Shown here one piece after another: positions 25,924-34,468 of a stretch of DNA of 54,894 nucleotides. Every line of letters begins with the position of its first letter. The stretch's first letter is position 1. The notes beneath the pieces are model-generated. The model had not been told where the DNA came from and searched no databases. It saw nothing but the letters and a program-made list of their open reading frames with translations. The stretch lies in the NCBI GenBank assembly GCA_020721205.1, contig DYNF01000009.1, forward strand, positions 1-54,894. The letters are read 5' to 3'. The position numbers were made by a program, and so were the translations under genes. Source of the DNA: Prochloron sp. SulCav_FS08_3_32_3330 (GTDB taxonomy: Bacteria > Cyanobacteriota > Cyanobacteriia > Cyanobacteriales > DYNF01).

Positions 25924-26344
25924 GGAAGATTGAACCCCCTAAAATTAAGATTAATTAAATTATGTCTGTTGTTTTCTGTTATTTGACCTTGAAAAAAGGT
26001 TCGTTGTTGTGCTTTAGCACTATAAAACTGTGAACAACGAACAATGAAAAAAGGTTCGTTGTTGTGCTTTAGCGCCACAGTTCTATAGCGCTAAAGCGCA
26101 ACAACGAACAATTATTAATTTCACGGCGGTTTACATTGTACTTTAAAAAGAGAATATTTTGCTAAACTTTCAAAAATAGGATTAAGATATGTTAACCTAA
26201 AAATAGAATGTCCCCATTATATTCTTAAATTAAATTAAAAAACTGATCTAATTTCTTGGGCTTTGCTATCTTAAATGTCAAGATCAAACTCTGGTTATTT
26301 TTTCTAGTCTCAATCCTTATTACTCATAAATACCCTTATTAACA
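25924..26344. other. Divergent gap with two family-2 palindromes
   Basis: The gap between exbB and the large CheA-type gene holds two palindromes (25999-26044 and 26053-26110). The second is nearly perfect: GTTCGTTGTTGTGCTTTAGCGC and GCGCTAAAGCGCAACAACGAAC. The remaining 230 bp up to 26344 is AT-rich with no ORF; it presumably holds the kinase promoter. Confidence 0.75.
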
Positions 26345-29300
26345 ATGAGAAATGCTCCTTCTCAAATAAATTTTAATCAAAAAGTTCAACAGCAACTACG
26401 CAAAATGCTGGAGATTTATCGTCATTCAGCAAAAATTGATGATAGGAATAATCCTCAAAATATTCAAGAGCGTATTGCTTTACAAAAACATTGTCAAGAG
26501 TTATTAAAATTAGGACAAACCGCAAAATTTCCAGCTTGGGTTAAACTGTTAAAAGTGATGAAGGAAGTAATTGCTAATCCTCATCATGATTATAAAAATA
26601 CAGCAGGTTTAATTATTAATCAAATTCAATATTCTGCTAAGTTAGTAGCAAATGGGAATAGGGTAAATTTAAAAATAAGTCCGAAAATAGAAAAACTTTA
26701 TCAGGCACAACAGGCAAAAAAAGAACAAAGTAATAAGGCTCTAAAAAATGATAATTTAGGATCATCTCAAGAGGATCTTAATTCATCAAAAGAAGAATTA
26801 TCTCAATTATTTGGAGAAAATTTAGCAAAAAGTTTTGGTTTTATAGACAATCAACTTCAGGAGGATCCTCAAGTGAATAACGCAAATTCTTTACCCGAAA
26901 ATCAAGGGAAAATTCAGTCAAAATCTAATAATAATAAGGGATTAAATAATAATGATTTATTTGATCTATTTGGCGATAATTTTTCTTTTGATGAATCTTT
27001 AGATAAAGAAACAATTATTTTTCCGTTAGAAGATCAATGTATTACTCAAGCGGCTACAGAATTGAGTGAATTATTTGGAGAGGATTTTTCTTTTGAAGAA
27101 GAAAATACGATTATTCAAACTACACCATTTTTTGTCCAAAAAGGTTCTGAAATAAAAAATCACAAGAAAGAAAAAGAAAAAGAAAAAGCCCAATCTAAAC
27201 CAGAAATTCCTGCCTCGGAAAAGTTGTCTTTTAAAACAGAAGATGGAGAGGAGTTTTCTCATTTCTTAGAAACAGATTTTCCTTTAAAGGAAGAAGAAGA
27301 AAGAGCTAAAAAAAATGGGGTTAATTCTAATTTACCTGATTTAGATAAGCAAAATGTTAAAGAAGGGGAAAATAAAGAAGTTAATGAGGATGAATTAAGG
27401 GAATTTTTTGAAGAAGATTTCTTGGCGGAATATCAATCTAAAGATACTTCTGTGAGTGAGTTAGGGGCATCAGATATTGATGAATTGAGTGAACTTTTAG
27501 AAACAAGTTTATCTTTTGGGATGAAATCAATCAATAGTAAGAAAAAACCGGAAAAATTTGAGGAAATTAATGATTTTCTGGAGGAGGATTTCTTGGCGGA
27601 ATATCAATCTAATGGAGAAGAAAATCCAAGTCAAAATTCTTCGGGTATGGAGGAATTAAGTGACTTTTTAAATCAGAGTTTAGGGGCTAATAAAACAGGT
27701 GTTAATCAGCTACAAAAAAGTCAAAACCTAGAAAATATTGAGGATTTTCTTGAAGATGAATTTTTGGCAGAAAATCAACCAGAAACTGATTATGGTGATG
27801 ATTTAGGTTTGTCTGAAATAGATGAATTAAGTCAATTATTAGAGGATAATATTACCGATGAATATAGTGCTAAAGTAGGAATAAAAGTAGTTGAAAATTC
27901 AGAAGATAATGATGATTTTAGTAATTTCCTTGAAGATCAATTTTTAGCACAACATGATCTTGATTATGGGGAAGAAGTGGATGATGAACTTTCTAATATT
28001 GCCGAACTTAGTCAATTATTAGAGAGTAGTTTATCTTTTGGGGTGAAAAAATCGGCTGATCAGACTGGGGAAAAAGAGGACACTTCTCAAGTTTTTAATC
28101 ATTTCTTAGAAGATGAATTTTTACAAGAATATGAGGTTAAAAATGAACTGGATAATAATAATGATATTTATTCGGAAATTTCTAATTTAGATAATTTAAG
28201 TCAAATTTTAGAAAGTAATTTATCTCTGAATGAAAAATTGAGTTCCCAAGATTCAGAAATTGATGAGTTAAGTCTGTTATTTAAAGAAAAAAATGAAATT
28301 CAAAATAATTTTGAAAGTGTAAATACTGATGAATTAGAAAGTTTATTAGATGAAAAATTAGAGCCTAAATTAGAGCCTAAATTAGAAATTTATCCTAGTA
28401 AATCTTCTTATCCTTTGGTGGAATTATATGAAGATCTGAGTGAGTTGGAATGGGTATTAGAACAATCTCCTATTCTTGAACCGATAGACTTAAATGGAGA
28501 AGTTAAACATCTTGAAAACTTAATTAATGGGGTTATTTCAATTCCTCTTGAACTTTATGATAATTTAAGTGAACTGGAGACATTTCTTAATCAACCTGCT
28601 ATTATTTTAATTGAGCAAAATACGGTTAATTTTGAGTCTTTAATTAATTTAATTAATACTGCGCCCAAAATTGAAAAAACAATTGAAAAAATAATTGAAA
28701 AACCGCCTCAAGTTTTAACGCCAAAACCGTCGGCAAAACAGATTCCTGTCACAGCGAAATCTCCTGTTTTACCTACACAAAAATCAGTGGCTAAAACTAG
28801 CCAAGCAAAACCGATCGCCAAAGAGGAAGATGAATTTAGCGATTTAGAAGATTTATTAAAAAAAGCGGATATTTCGATAGGAAGTAATAAAACCAGTAGT
28901 TCTACCCCACGGCAGTCTGCCCAACCGAAAAAAACTAATGTGTTTGAACAAACGATGAAAGTTCCGATTAAACAACTGGATAGTTTAAATAATTTGATGG
29001 GGGAATTAGTTGTTAATCGGAATAGTTTAGAACAGGATCAAGAAAGATTACGCCAATTTTTAGATAATTTGCTTAATCAAGTACAACAACTTAGTGATGC
29101 TGGGGGCAGAATGCAGGATCTTTATGAGCGATCGCTGTTGGAAACTTCCCTTTTAGCGGCACGTCAAGGGGTGCGTCATGGTAGTAGTTCTTACTCATTT
29201 TCAGGGGGATCGGGTAATAATTCGGGTAATAATAGTTCTAGTGATCAGGATTATGATCCTTTAGAAATGGATCGTTTTACGGGTTTCCATTTACTCTCGG

Positions 29301-31417
29301 CGGAAATGTTGGAATTAATTGTCAGAGTAAGGGAATCGGCTTCGGATATTCAATTTTTAGTGGAAGAAACGGATCAGGTGGCGCGGATCTTACGTCAAGT
29401 TTCCACTCAAATGAGTGAAGGCTTAACTAAAACTCGAATGTTGCCTTTTTCTCATACGGCGGAGCGTTTTTCGACGGGCTTATTTCGGATTAAACGGAAA
29501 CTGAAAAAAGAAGCAAAATTAGTGATTGAAGGACGAGATGTGTTGATTGATAAAATGATTCAAGAACATCTCCAAGATCCGATGATGCACTTGATTAATA
29601 ATGCTATGACTCATGGGATTGAATCTCCTGAAGAAAGAAAGGCTTTAGGCAAAGAGATCGAGGGTACAATCACGGTACGTTCTTTTGTTCAAGGAAATCA
29701 AACGGTTATTACTGTTTCTGATGATGGGGCGGGAATTAATTCGGCTAAAGTAAAGTCAAAAGCGATCGAGAAAAAATTGATCACCCCTCAAGAAGCGGCA
29801 AAATTGACCAAGGCTGAAGTTTATGATTTTCTCTTTGATGCGGGTTTTAGTACCACGGATCAAGTGGGAGAGTTAGCGGGACGTGGTGTGGGTTTAGATG
29901 TGGTGCGTACCAGTTTAATTGATATTCGAGGAACGGTCACAACGGAGTCAAAATTAGGTCAAGGTACGACTTTTACCATTCGTCTACCTTTAACTTTAAG
30001 TATTAGTAAGGCTTTATGTTGTTTAAGTGATCATGCCCGGATTGCTTTTCCGATGGATGGGGTGGAAGATATGCAAGATTATCTCCCGAATGAGATTCAA
30101 ACTAATCCCCAAGGACAAAAATTTGTATTGTGGCGTGATACTTATCTTCCTTTTCAATCTTTATCTGAATTTCTTACCTATTATCGTCATATTAGCCGAA
30201 GTTCGGTTTATGGAAAACAGGCAACGGAAACGGTTTCTATTGTCATTTTACGCAGTGCGGGTAAACTCCTAGCGGTACAAGTGGATCAGGTATTAGGGGA
30301 ACAAGAAATCGTGATTAAACAAATTCAAGGTCCGATCCCCAAACCCCCCGGTATTGCAGGGGCTACCGTGTTAGGGGATGGTCGGATCATGCCGATCGCC
30401 GATGTTTTGGAATTAATTGATATTTCGGAAGGAAATCTACGCAAAGAAGCGGGAGGTCATTTCCTCAGAAGTGGTGAGATTACTCCGATTGAAGAAGTAA
30501 AATCTCAGCCGATCGTCTTAATTGTAGATGATTCTATTACGGTAAGAGAACTACTTTCGATCAGTTTCAACAAAGCCGGATATCAAGTAGAACAGGCGAA
30601 AAATGGTCTGGAAGCGTGGGAAAAACTTATTTCAGGATTGCCCTGTGATATTATTTTCTGTGACGTGGAAATGCCCCAAATGGACGGTTTAGAGTTACTT
30701 TCTAATATTAATAGTGATGAAAAATTAAAAGAAATTCCTGTCGCAATGTTAACCTCTCGTGGTGCGGAAAAACATCGTAAAATTGCGGCAGAATTAGGCG
30801 CAAGTGGATATTTCACTAAACCTTATTTAGAAGAAGCTTTACTTGATGGCGCCCAAAGAATGATGGATGGTGAAGTTTTACTCGCTCATAGTAGTCGTAA
30901 ATCGAAACCAAAAGCGAAACCAAAATCTCAGGTTTCAGAGGGTGTTAATAATCAAGATGTTCAGTTCCCGATTCATTATCCTACGATCTTACAAAGTAGT
31001 ATTAAAGAAAAACCGAAAGTTTTAATTATTGATGACTCAGTAACGGTGCGAGAATTATTATCAATGACTTTCAAAAATGCGGGATATTTGGTAGAACAGG
31101 CGAAAGATGGGGAGGACGCATGGCAAAAATTAATAGATAATCCCGATATTGATCTAGCTTTCTGTGATATTGAAATGCCTCGCTTAAATGGTTTAGACTT
31201 TTTATCTCGTTTACAAAAGGATGAGCGTTTGTCTCAACTTCCTGTCGCTATGTTAACTTCCCGGGGAGCGCAAAAAATGAAAAATATTGCCGCCGAACGG
31301 GGTGCCAGAGGTTATTTTGTTAAACCTTATATGGAGGAAGTCTTATTAGATGCGGCGGATCGTTTATATAAAGGTGAAATGCTCTTAAATTTAGAGGAGG
31401 AAGCGGTAGAAGTTTAA
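26345..31417 (+). CDS. Large CheA-type hybrid kinase with acidic repeats and two receiver domains, no visible Hpt
   Basis: A 1690-residue PilL/CheA-like protein. Residues 1-120 are a helical N-terminal domain (KMLEIYRHSAKIDDRN, AWVKLLKVMKEVI). Residues ~150-670 hold about 16 short acidic repeats of two alternating kinds: FLEEDFLAEYQ and DELSQLLESSLSFG. Two copies of LSELExxL follow (~693, ~735). Residues ~866-1200 are the kinase core (VFEQTMKVPIKQLDSL, HLINNAMTHGIE, DDGAGI, GRGVGLDVV), then a CheW-like domain. Two receivers follow: FCDVEMPQMDG (Asp ~1439) and FCDIEMPRLNG (~1607), each with KPY. No HxxKG-type Hpt is seen, so phosphotransfer may use a separate Hpt protein, as in split cyanobacterial PilL systems. 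Confidence 0.88.
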   Translation: MRNAPSQINFNQKVQQQLRKMLEIYRHSAKIDDRNNPQNIQERIALQKHCQELLKLGQTAKFPAWVKLLKVMKEVIANPHHDYKNTAGLIINQIQYSAKLVANGNRVNLKISPKIEKLYQAQQAKKEQSNKALKNDNLGSSQEDLNSSKEELSQLFGENLAKSFGFIDNQLQEDPQVNNANSLPENQGKIQSKSNNNKGLNNNDLFDLFGDNFSFDESLDKETIIFPLEDQCITQAATELSELFGEDFSFEEENTIIQTTPFFVQKGSEIKNHKKEKEKEKAQSKPEIPASEKLSFKTEDGEEFSHFLETDFPLKEEEERAKKNGVNSNLPDLDKQNVKEGENKEVNEDELREFFEEDFLAEYQSKDTSVSELGASDIDELSELLETSLSFGMKSINSKKKPEKFEEINDFLEEDFLAEYQSNGEENPSQNSSGMEELSDFLNQSLGANKTGVNQLQKSQNLENIEDFLEDEFLAENQPETDYGDDLGLSEIDELSQLLEDNITDEYSAKVGIKVVENSEDNDDFSNFLEDQFLAQHDLDYGEEVDDELSNIAELSQLLESSLSFGVKKSADQTGEKEDTSQVFNHFLEDEFLQEYEVKNELDNNNDIYSEISNLDNLSQILESNLSLNEKLSSQDSEIDELSLLFKEKNEIQNNFESVNTDELESLLDEKLEPKLEPKLEIYPSKSSYPLVELYEDLSELEWVLEQSPILEPIDLNGEVKHLENLINGVISIPLELYDNLSELETFLNQPAIILIEQNTVNFESLINLINTAPKIEKTIEKIIEKPPQVLTPKPSAKQIPVTAKSPVLPTQKSVAKTSQAKPIAKEEDEFSDLEDLLKKADISIGSNKTSSSTPRQSAQPKKTNVFEQTMKVPIKQLDSLNNLMGELVVNRNSLEQDQERLRQFLDNLLNQVQQLSDAGGRMQDLYERSLLETSLLAARQGVRHGSSSYSFSGGSGNNSGNNSSSDQDYDPLEMDRFTGFHLLSAEMLELIVRVRESASDIQFLVEETDQVARILRQVSTQMSEGLTKTRMLPFSHTAERFSTGLFRIKRKLKKEAKLVIEGRDVLIDKMIQEHLQDPMMHLINNAMTHGIESPEERKALGKEIEGTITVRSFVQGNQTVITVSDDGAGINSAKVKSKAIEKKLITPQEAAKLTKAEVYDFLFDAGFSTTDQVGELAGRGVGLDVVRTSLIDIRGTVTTESKLGQGTTFTIRLPLTLSISKALCCLSDHARIAFPMDGVEDMQDYLPNEIQTNPQGQKFVLWRDTYLPFQSLSEFLTYYRHISRSSVYGKQATETVSIVILRSAGKLLAVQVDQVLGEQEIVIKQIQGPIPKPPGIAGATVLGDGRIMPIADVLELIDISEGNLRKEAGGHFLRSGEITPIEEVKSQPIVLIVDDSITVRELLSISFNKAGYQVEQAKNGLEAWEKLISGLPCDIIFCDVEMPQMDGLELLSNINSDEKLKEIPVAMLTSRGAEKHRKIAAELGASGYFTKPYLEEALLDGAQRMMDGEVLLAHSSRKSKPKAKPKSQVSEGVNNQDVQFPIHYPTILQSSIKEKPKVLIIDDSVTVRELLSMTFKNAGYLVEQAKDGEDAWQKLIDNPDIDLAFCDIEMPRLNGLDFLSRLQKDERLSQLPVAMLTSRGAQKMKNIAAERGARGYFVKPYMEEVLLDAADRLYKGEMLLNLEEEAVEV

Positions 31418-31423
31418 TCTCTT

Positions 31424-31531
31424 GTTTGTTGTTGTGCTTTAGCACCACAGAACTTTAGCGCTAAAGCGCAACAACAAACTTTAGCGCTAAAGCACAACAA
31501 CGAACTTTAGCGCTAAAGTGCAACAACGAAC
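31424..31531. repeat. Triple family-2 palindrome after the kinase gene
   Basis: Three arms of TTTAGCGCTAAAG(C/T)(G/A)CAACAAC type follow an inverse GTTTGTTGTTGTGCTTTAGC. The sequence could fold in several alternative hairpins. It separates convergent genes and may end transcription on both strands. Confidence 0.85.
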
Positions 31532-31534
31532 CTA

Positions 31535-32314
31535 TTATTCCAGTTCAATGCCCATTTCTTTTAATTTTTGACTTAAATCATTAAGTTTCTTTAAAAGAAC
31601 TTCTTTTTCTTGTTTTTCCTGATCAGCACGTTGACGTTCCTGATCAGTGCGTTGACGTTCCTGTTCAATCCTTTCCGTACCCCAAGGAAGTAGATTGCCT
31701 GAACTATCCCGCCACCGTAGCCAATAACCAGCGCGATCGGCTTTTCTTCCTTCCCAAACCCCTAAAAAGAGGTTTATTCCTTCTAACCAATAATAACCCT
31801 CATTATTAGGAGTTTGAGGTTGATAGCGTTCATTAACTAAACGATAACATTCTAACATTCCCTCACTTGGGTGAAAAATTAAATAAAAAGGAACTTGTAA
31901 AATTTGCTCATAAAAATACCATTTTCCATAAGGAAAATGAGGATTAAATGAGTATTCACCGCCTTCAGTTTCCGAAATAAACTCCATCACAATTAAAGGT
32001 AAATCGCCTTCAGTGTGAGGAGTATAACTTTTTCTCTCCTGTGATTTGGGCGTAACTTGGGGAATATAAACCCAGTCCGGGGCTTTAATCGCAGTTTTGT
32101 CATCTACTTTGGTACAAATACCAAAATTAGTGGCAATTAACATTTCTGGGGTAATTAAACCCGCAATTTCGAGAATTTCTCGTAATACGGCGGCTAATAA
32201 AGGTTGAGTTAAATTATCCACAGGCTCATCAGGTAATTGAAAATCATCTGGTAAGGTTTCCCAAATAATTTTATGGGAAATAGTTTTAGGTTTAATTGTG
32301 GGTGTGATGGTCAT
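31535..32314 (-). CDS. Uma2-family (COG4636) protein with coiled-coil tail
   Basis: The 259-residue protein has the PD-(D/E)xK-like Uma2 fold. AIKAPDWVYIPQV supplies the acidic residue, DLPLIVMEFISETEGGEY holds the E-containing strand, and YFYEQILQVPFYLIFHP and YWLEGINLFLGVWEG follow. The last ~45 residues are a charged coiled coil with repeats of QERQR(T/A)DQ. Uma2 proteins are abundant in cyanobacteria and usually called putative restriction endonucleases; activity is generally undemonstrated. There are two more intact copies (33912, 38539) and one remnant (21303) in the window. Confidence 0.85.
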   Translation of the reverse strand: MTITPTIKPKTISHKIIWETLPDDFQLPDEPVDNLTQPLLAAVLREILEIAGLITPEMLIATNFGICTKVDDKTAIKAPDWVYIPQVTPKSQERKSYTPHTEGDLPLIVMEFISETEGGEYSFNPHFPYGKWYFYEQILQVPFYLIFHPSEGMLECYRLVNERYQPQTPNNEGYYWLEGINLFLGVWEGRKADRAGYWLRWRDSSGNLLPWGTERIEQERQRTDQERQRADQEKQEKEVLLKKLNDLSQKLKEMGIELE

Positions 32315-32472
32315 AGTTTATTCTATATTGGGAAGCGATCGCCCGAATATGTGGACTAGACAATTTAATCAGAAATCTCAAATATCAATCTTGATAATTT
32401 GATAATTTTATTATAAACTTTATTTTAAATCTTAACCAAAAAAACTATTCAGAATGAACCTAAAAAATGAAA

Positions 32473-32808
32473 TTAACATCTTTCTAAAGGTGCCATAGTT
32501 AAACCTTCTCTTAACAATTGTTCATGATATAATTCCGCTTGTTCTTGAGGTCCTACCCAAACGATCGCCTGTCCTTCATAATGAACTTGATTAGTTAAAT
32601 CCCAAGCCAGATCGCTAGTCATATTGGGAATATAAGTCATCAAACAATCAGCAACGTGCTGAAAAGTATTAAAATCATCATTGAGAACAATCACTTTAAA
32701 ATTAGGATAAGGTTTGCGTACCACCTCAGAAGAAATTGATTTTTCTGGAGCTAAAGTTGTTGCCATATTTTTAATCGTTAATTTTCCAATTGTTGAATAA
32801 ATTTTCAT
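32473..32808 (-). CDS. clpS: ATP-dependent Clp protease adaptor ClpS
   Basis: A 111-residue adaptor that delivers N-degron substrates to the ClpC/ClpP protease. Conserved ClpS features: FKVIVLNDDFNTFQHV, then VHYEGQAIVWVGPQEQAELYHEQLL. AAGGA lies about 7 bases before the ATG at 32808, supporting that start; a second ATG (MATTLAP) at 32766 would give the more usual ~97-residue length. The last residues LTMAPLERC are typical of cyanobacterial ClpS1. It follows the ROK kinase gene on the same strand, 25 bp apart. Confidence 0.92.
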   Translation of the reverse strand: MKIYSTIGKLTIKNMATTLAPEKSISSEVVRKPYPNFKVIVLNDDFNTFQHVADCLMTYIPNMTSDLAWDLTNQVHYEGQAIVWVGPQEQAELYHEQLLREGLTMAPLERC

Positions 32809-32833
32809 CGTTCATCCTTGATTATTTATCATT

Positions 32834-33724
32834 TTAACTGATAACTGAAAAAGCTAATTTTGCCGCACCGATCATTCCTGCATCATTACCTAATGTGGCT
32901 TTTAATAATTTAAAATTAACCCGAGAACTAGGTAAAACTCTTTTTTCAATTTCCTGTAAAGTTGCAGGTAAGAAAAAATCCGCACTAGCACTAATTCCTC
33001 CCCCAATAATAACAGATTCAGGTGTTAAAATATACATTAAACTCGCAATTCCTGCCCCTAATAATTTACCATAATTTTCCCATATTTCTAACGCCGAGGA
33101 ATCCCCTTCTAAAGCTAATTTTCCTAATTCTGCCGGATCCTTCCCCCATTGACGAAGAATCCCCCGAATAGAACAATATTGCTCAAAAGAGCCTTGATTT
33201 CCGCTATTACAAGGCTCTCCTTCAAAATTAAGGGTAATTAAGCCTAATTCCCCTGCCGAGCCTGTATGACCCGTAAAAAGCTCACCATTGAGGATGATTG
33301 CCCCTCCCACTCCCGTGCCAAGGGTTAAAACTACCAAATTTTGAAATCCTTTTCCCGCCCCCAGCCAAGCCTCTCCTAAACCTGCACAGTTAGCATCATT
33401 AGCGATAATCGTAGGTAGTCCAATCTTAGCCTCTAAAACCTCAGAAACGGGTACGTCCTCCCAGCCTGAAAGATTGATCGCTACTTTGGCGATTCTTCCG
33501 GTGATATCCACTGCCCCCGGCACTCCGATTCCTAAAGCGATCGCCTGTGAATCCTTATTTAGCTGTTTTACCGCCGATGCGATCGCATCGAGTACCGCTT
33601 CGGGGGTAGCAGGTTGGGGGGTAGGAATACTCATTTTTTCTAAACAAGTACCATCTTCGTGAAAACGTCCTAGTTTGATGGCAGTGCCACCGAGATCAAC
33701 GCCAATAACTACTGATTTGTTCAT
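32834..33724 (-). CDS. ROK-family sugar kinase (glucokinase type)
   Basis: About 296 residues. It has the ATP-binding start VVIGVDLGGTAIKLGRF, GIGVPGAVD, ANDANCAGLGEAW (catalytic Asp), LTLGTGVGGAIILNG, and HTGSAGELG. The ROK zinc motif CxCGxxGCxE is reduced to CNSGNQGSFE, so two of three cysteines are missing. Glucose phosphorylation is the likely role. The longer frame from 33826 has no better ribosome site, and its first 34 residues lack similarity to kinases, so I choose the ATG at 33724 (MNKSVV). Confidence 0.86.
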   Translation of the reverse strand: MNKSVVIGVDLGGTAIKLGRFHEDGTCLEKMSIPTPQPATPEAVLDAIASAVKQLNKDSQAIALGIGVPGAVDITGRIAKVAINLSGWEDVPVSEVLEAKIGLPTIIANDANCAGLGEAWLGAGKGFQNLVVLTLGTGVGGAIILNGELFTGHTGSAGELGLITLNFEGEPCNSGNQGSFEQYCSIRGILRQWGKDPAELGKLALEGDSSALEIWENYGKLLGAGIASLMYILTPESVIIGGGISASADFFLPATLQEIEKRVLPSSRVNFKLLKATLGNDAGMIGAAKLAFSVIS

Positions 33725-33911
33725 ATTTTTTGAGTTAACTTTTGAGATAATATTGATAAATTTTCCCACATTATTAAATTTAAAATAATCATAACTTAGA
33801 TTTGGGAAATCTTCAAGAGTTTCCATTTTAATCAGATTACTTGGAATTGTTTAATTTTAATTATTTTTATGATAATATCTATTATATAGCAATAATTTAA
33901 GGTGAAATAAA

Positions 33912-34400
33912 ATGGAATGGCAAACAGTTTGTGAAAATCAATATTTACAAAATTTACCCTTCAAAATTGAACTTAATAAATGGGGACAAATAGTAATGAG
34001 TCCAGTGAAAATTAAACATTCTTTTTATCAAGGTAGAATATCGGCTTTACTTAATACTTTAATTTCCGAAGGGGAAGTAATGCCCGAATGTGCGATCCAA
34101 ACTTCTGATGGTATAAAAGTGGCTGATGTAGCTTGGATTTCAGAAAAAAGATTCGATCTTATTCTTGAAGAAACTTCTGCTTCTATTGCCCCGGAAATAT
34201 GTATAGAAGTTAAGTCAGAAAGTAATACCAATGAAGAAATAGAATTTAAAAAAAAATTATATTTAGAAGCCCAAGCTCAAGAGGTTTGGTTTTGTGATCC
34301 TAATGGAAATATGAAATTTTTTAATCAAGAAAAAGAACTAAAAATATCTTTATTAGTCCCTGATTTTCCTAAACAAATTAAACGCCGATATCAACAATAA
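33912..34400 (+). CDS. Uma2-family protein, compact form
   Basis: 162 residues. It shows the same fold elements as the larger Uma2 proteins: KIKHSFYQGRISALL, VADVAWISEKRF with the acidic residue, PEICIEVKSESNTNEEIEFKKKLYLEAQAQEVWFCD (the ExK-like strand EVKSES and following helix). No coiled-coil tail. It is divergent from the ROK kinase with a roughly 190-bp AT-rich gap. Role unknown; nuclease is the family prediction. Confidence 0.82.
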   Translation: MEWQTVCENQYLQNLPFKIELNKWGQIVMSPVKIKHSFYQGRISALLNTLISEGEVMPECAIQTSDGIKVADVAWISEKRFDLILEETSASIAPEICIEVKSESNTNEEIEFKKKLYLEAQAQEVWFCDPNGNMKFFNQEKELKISLLVPDFPKQIKRRYQQ

Positions 34401-34413
34401 ATTTTTATTATTT

Positions 34414-34459
34414 CAAATAGCTGTAGAAACGTAAAATTTTACGTCTCTACAGCTATTTG
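34414..34459. terminator. 46-bp palindrome between convergent genes (family 3)
   Basis: CAAATAGCTGTAGAAACG...TAAAA and TTTTACGTCTCTACAGCTATTTG are 23-base arms with one mismatch and no loop. The inner part matches the palindrome at 18149. Its place between the convergent Uma2 and DUF3352 genes suits a two-way terminator. Confidence 0.75.
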
Positions 34460-34468
34460 ACGAACTTT

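Noticed and set aside
33725-33826. Extended N-terminus of the ROK kinase
   Set aside because: 34 extra residues before the ATP-binding start have no kinase similarity and no better ribosome site.
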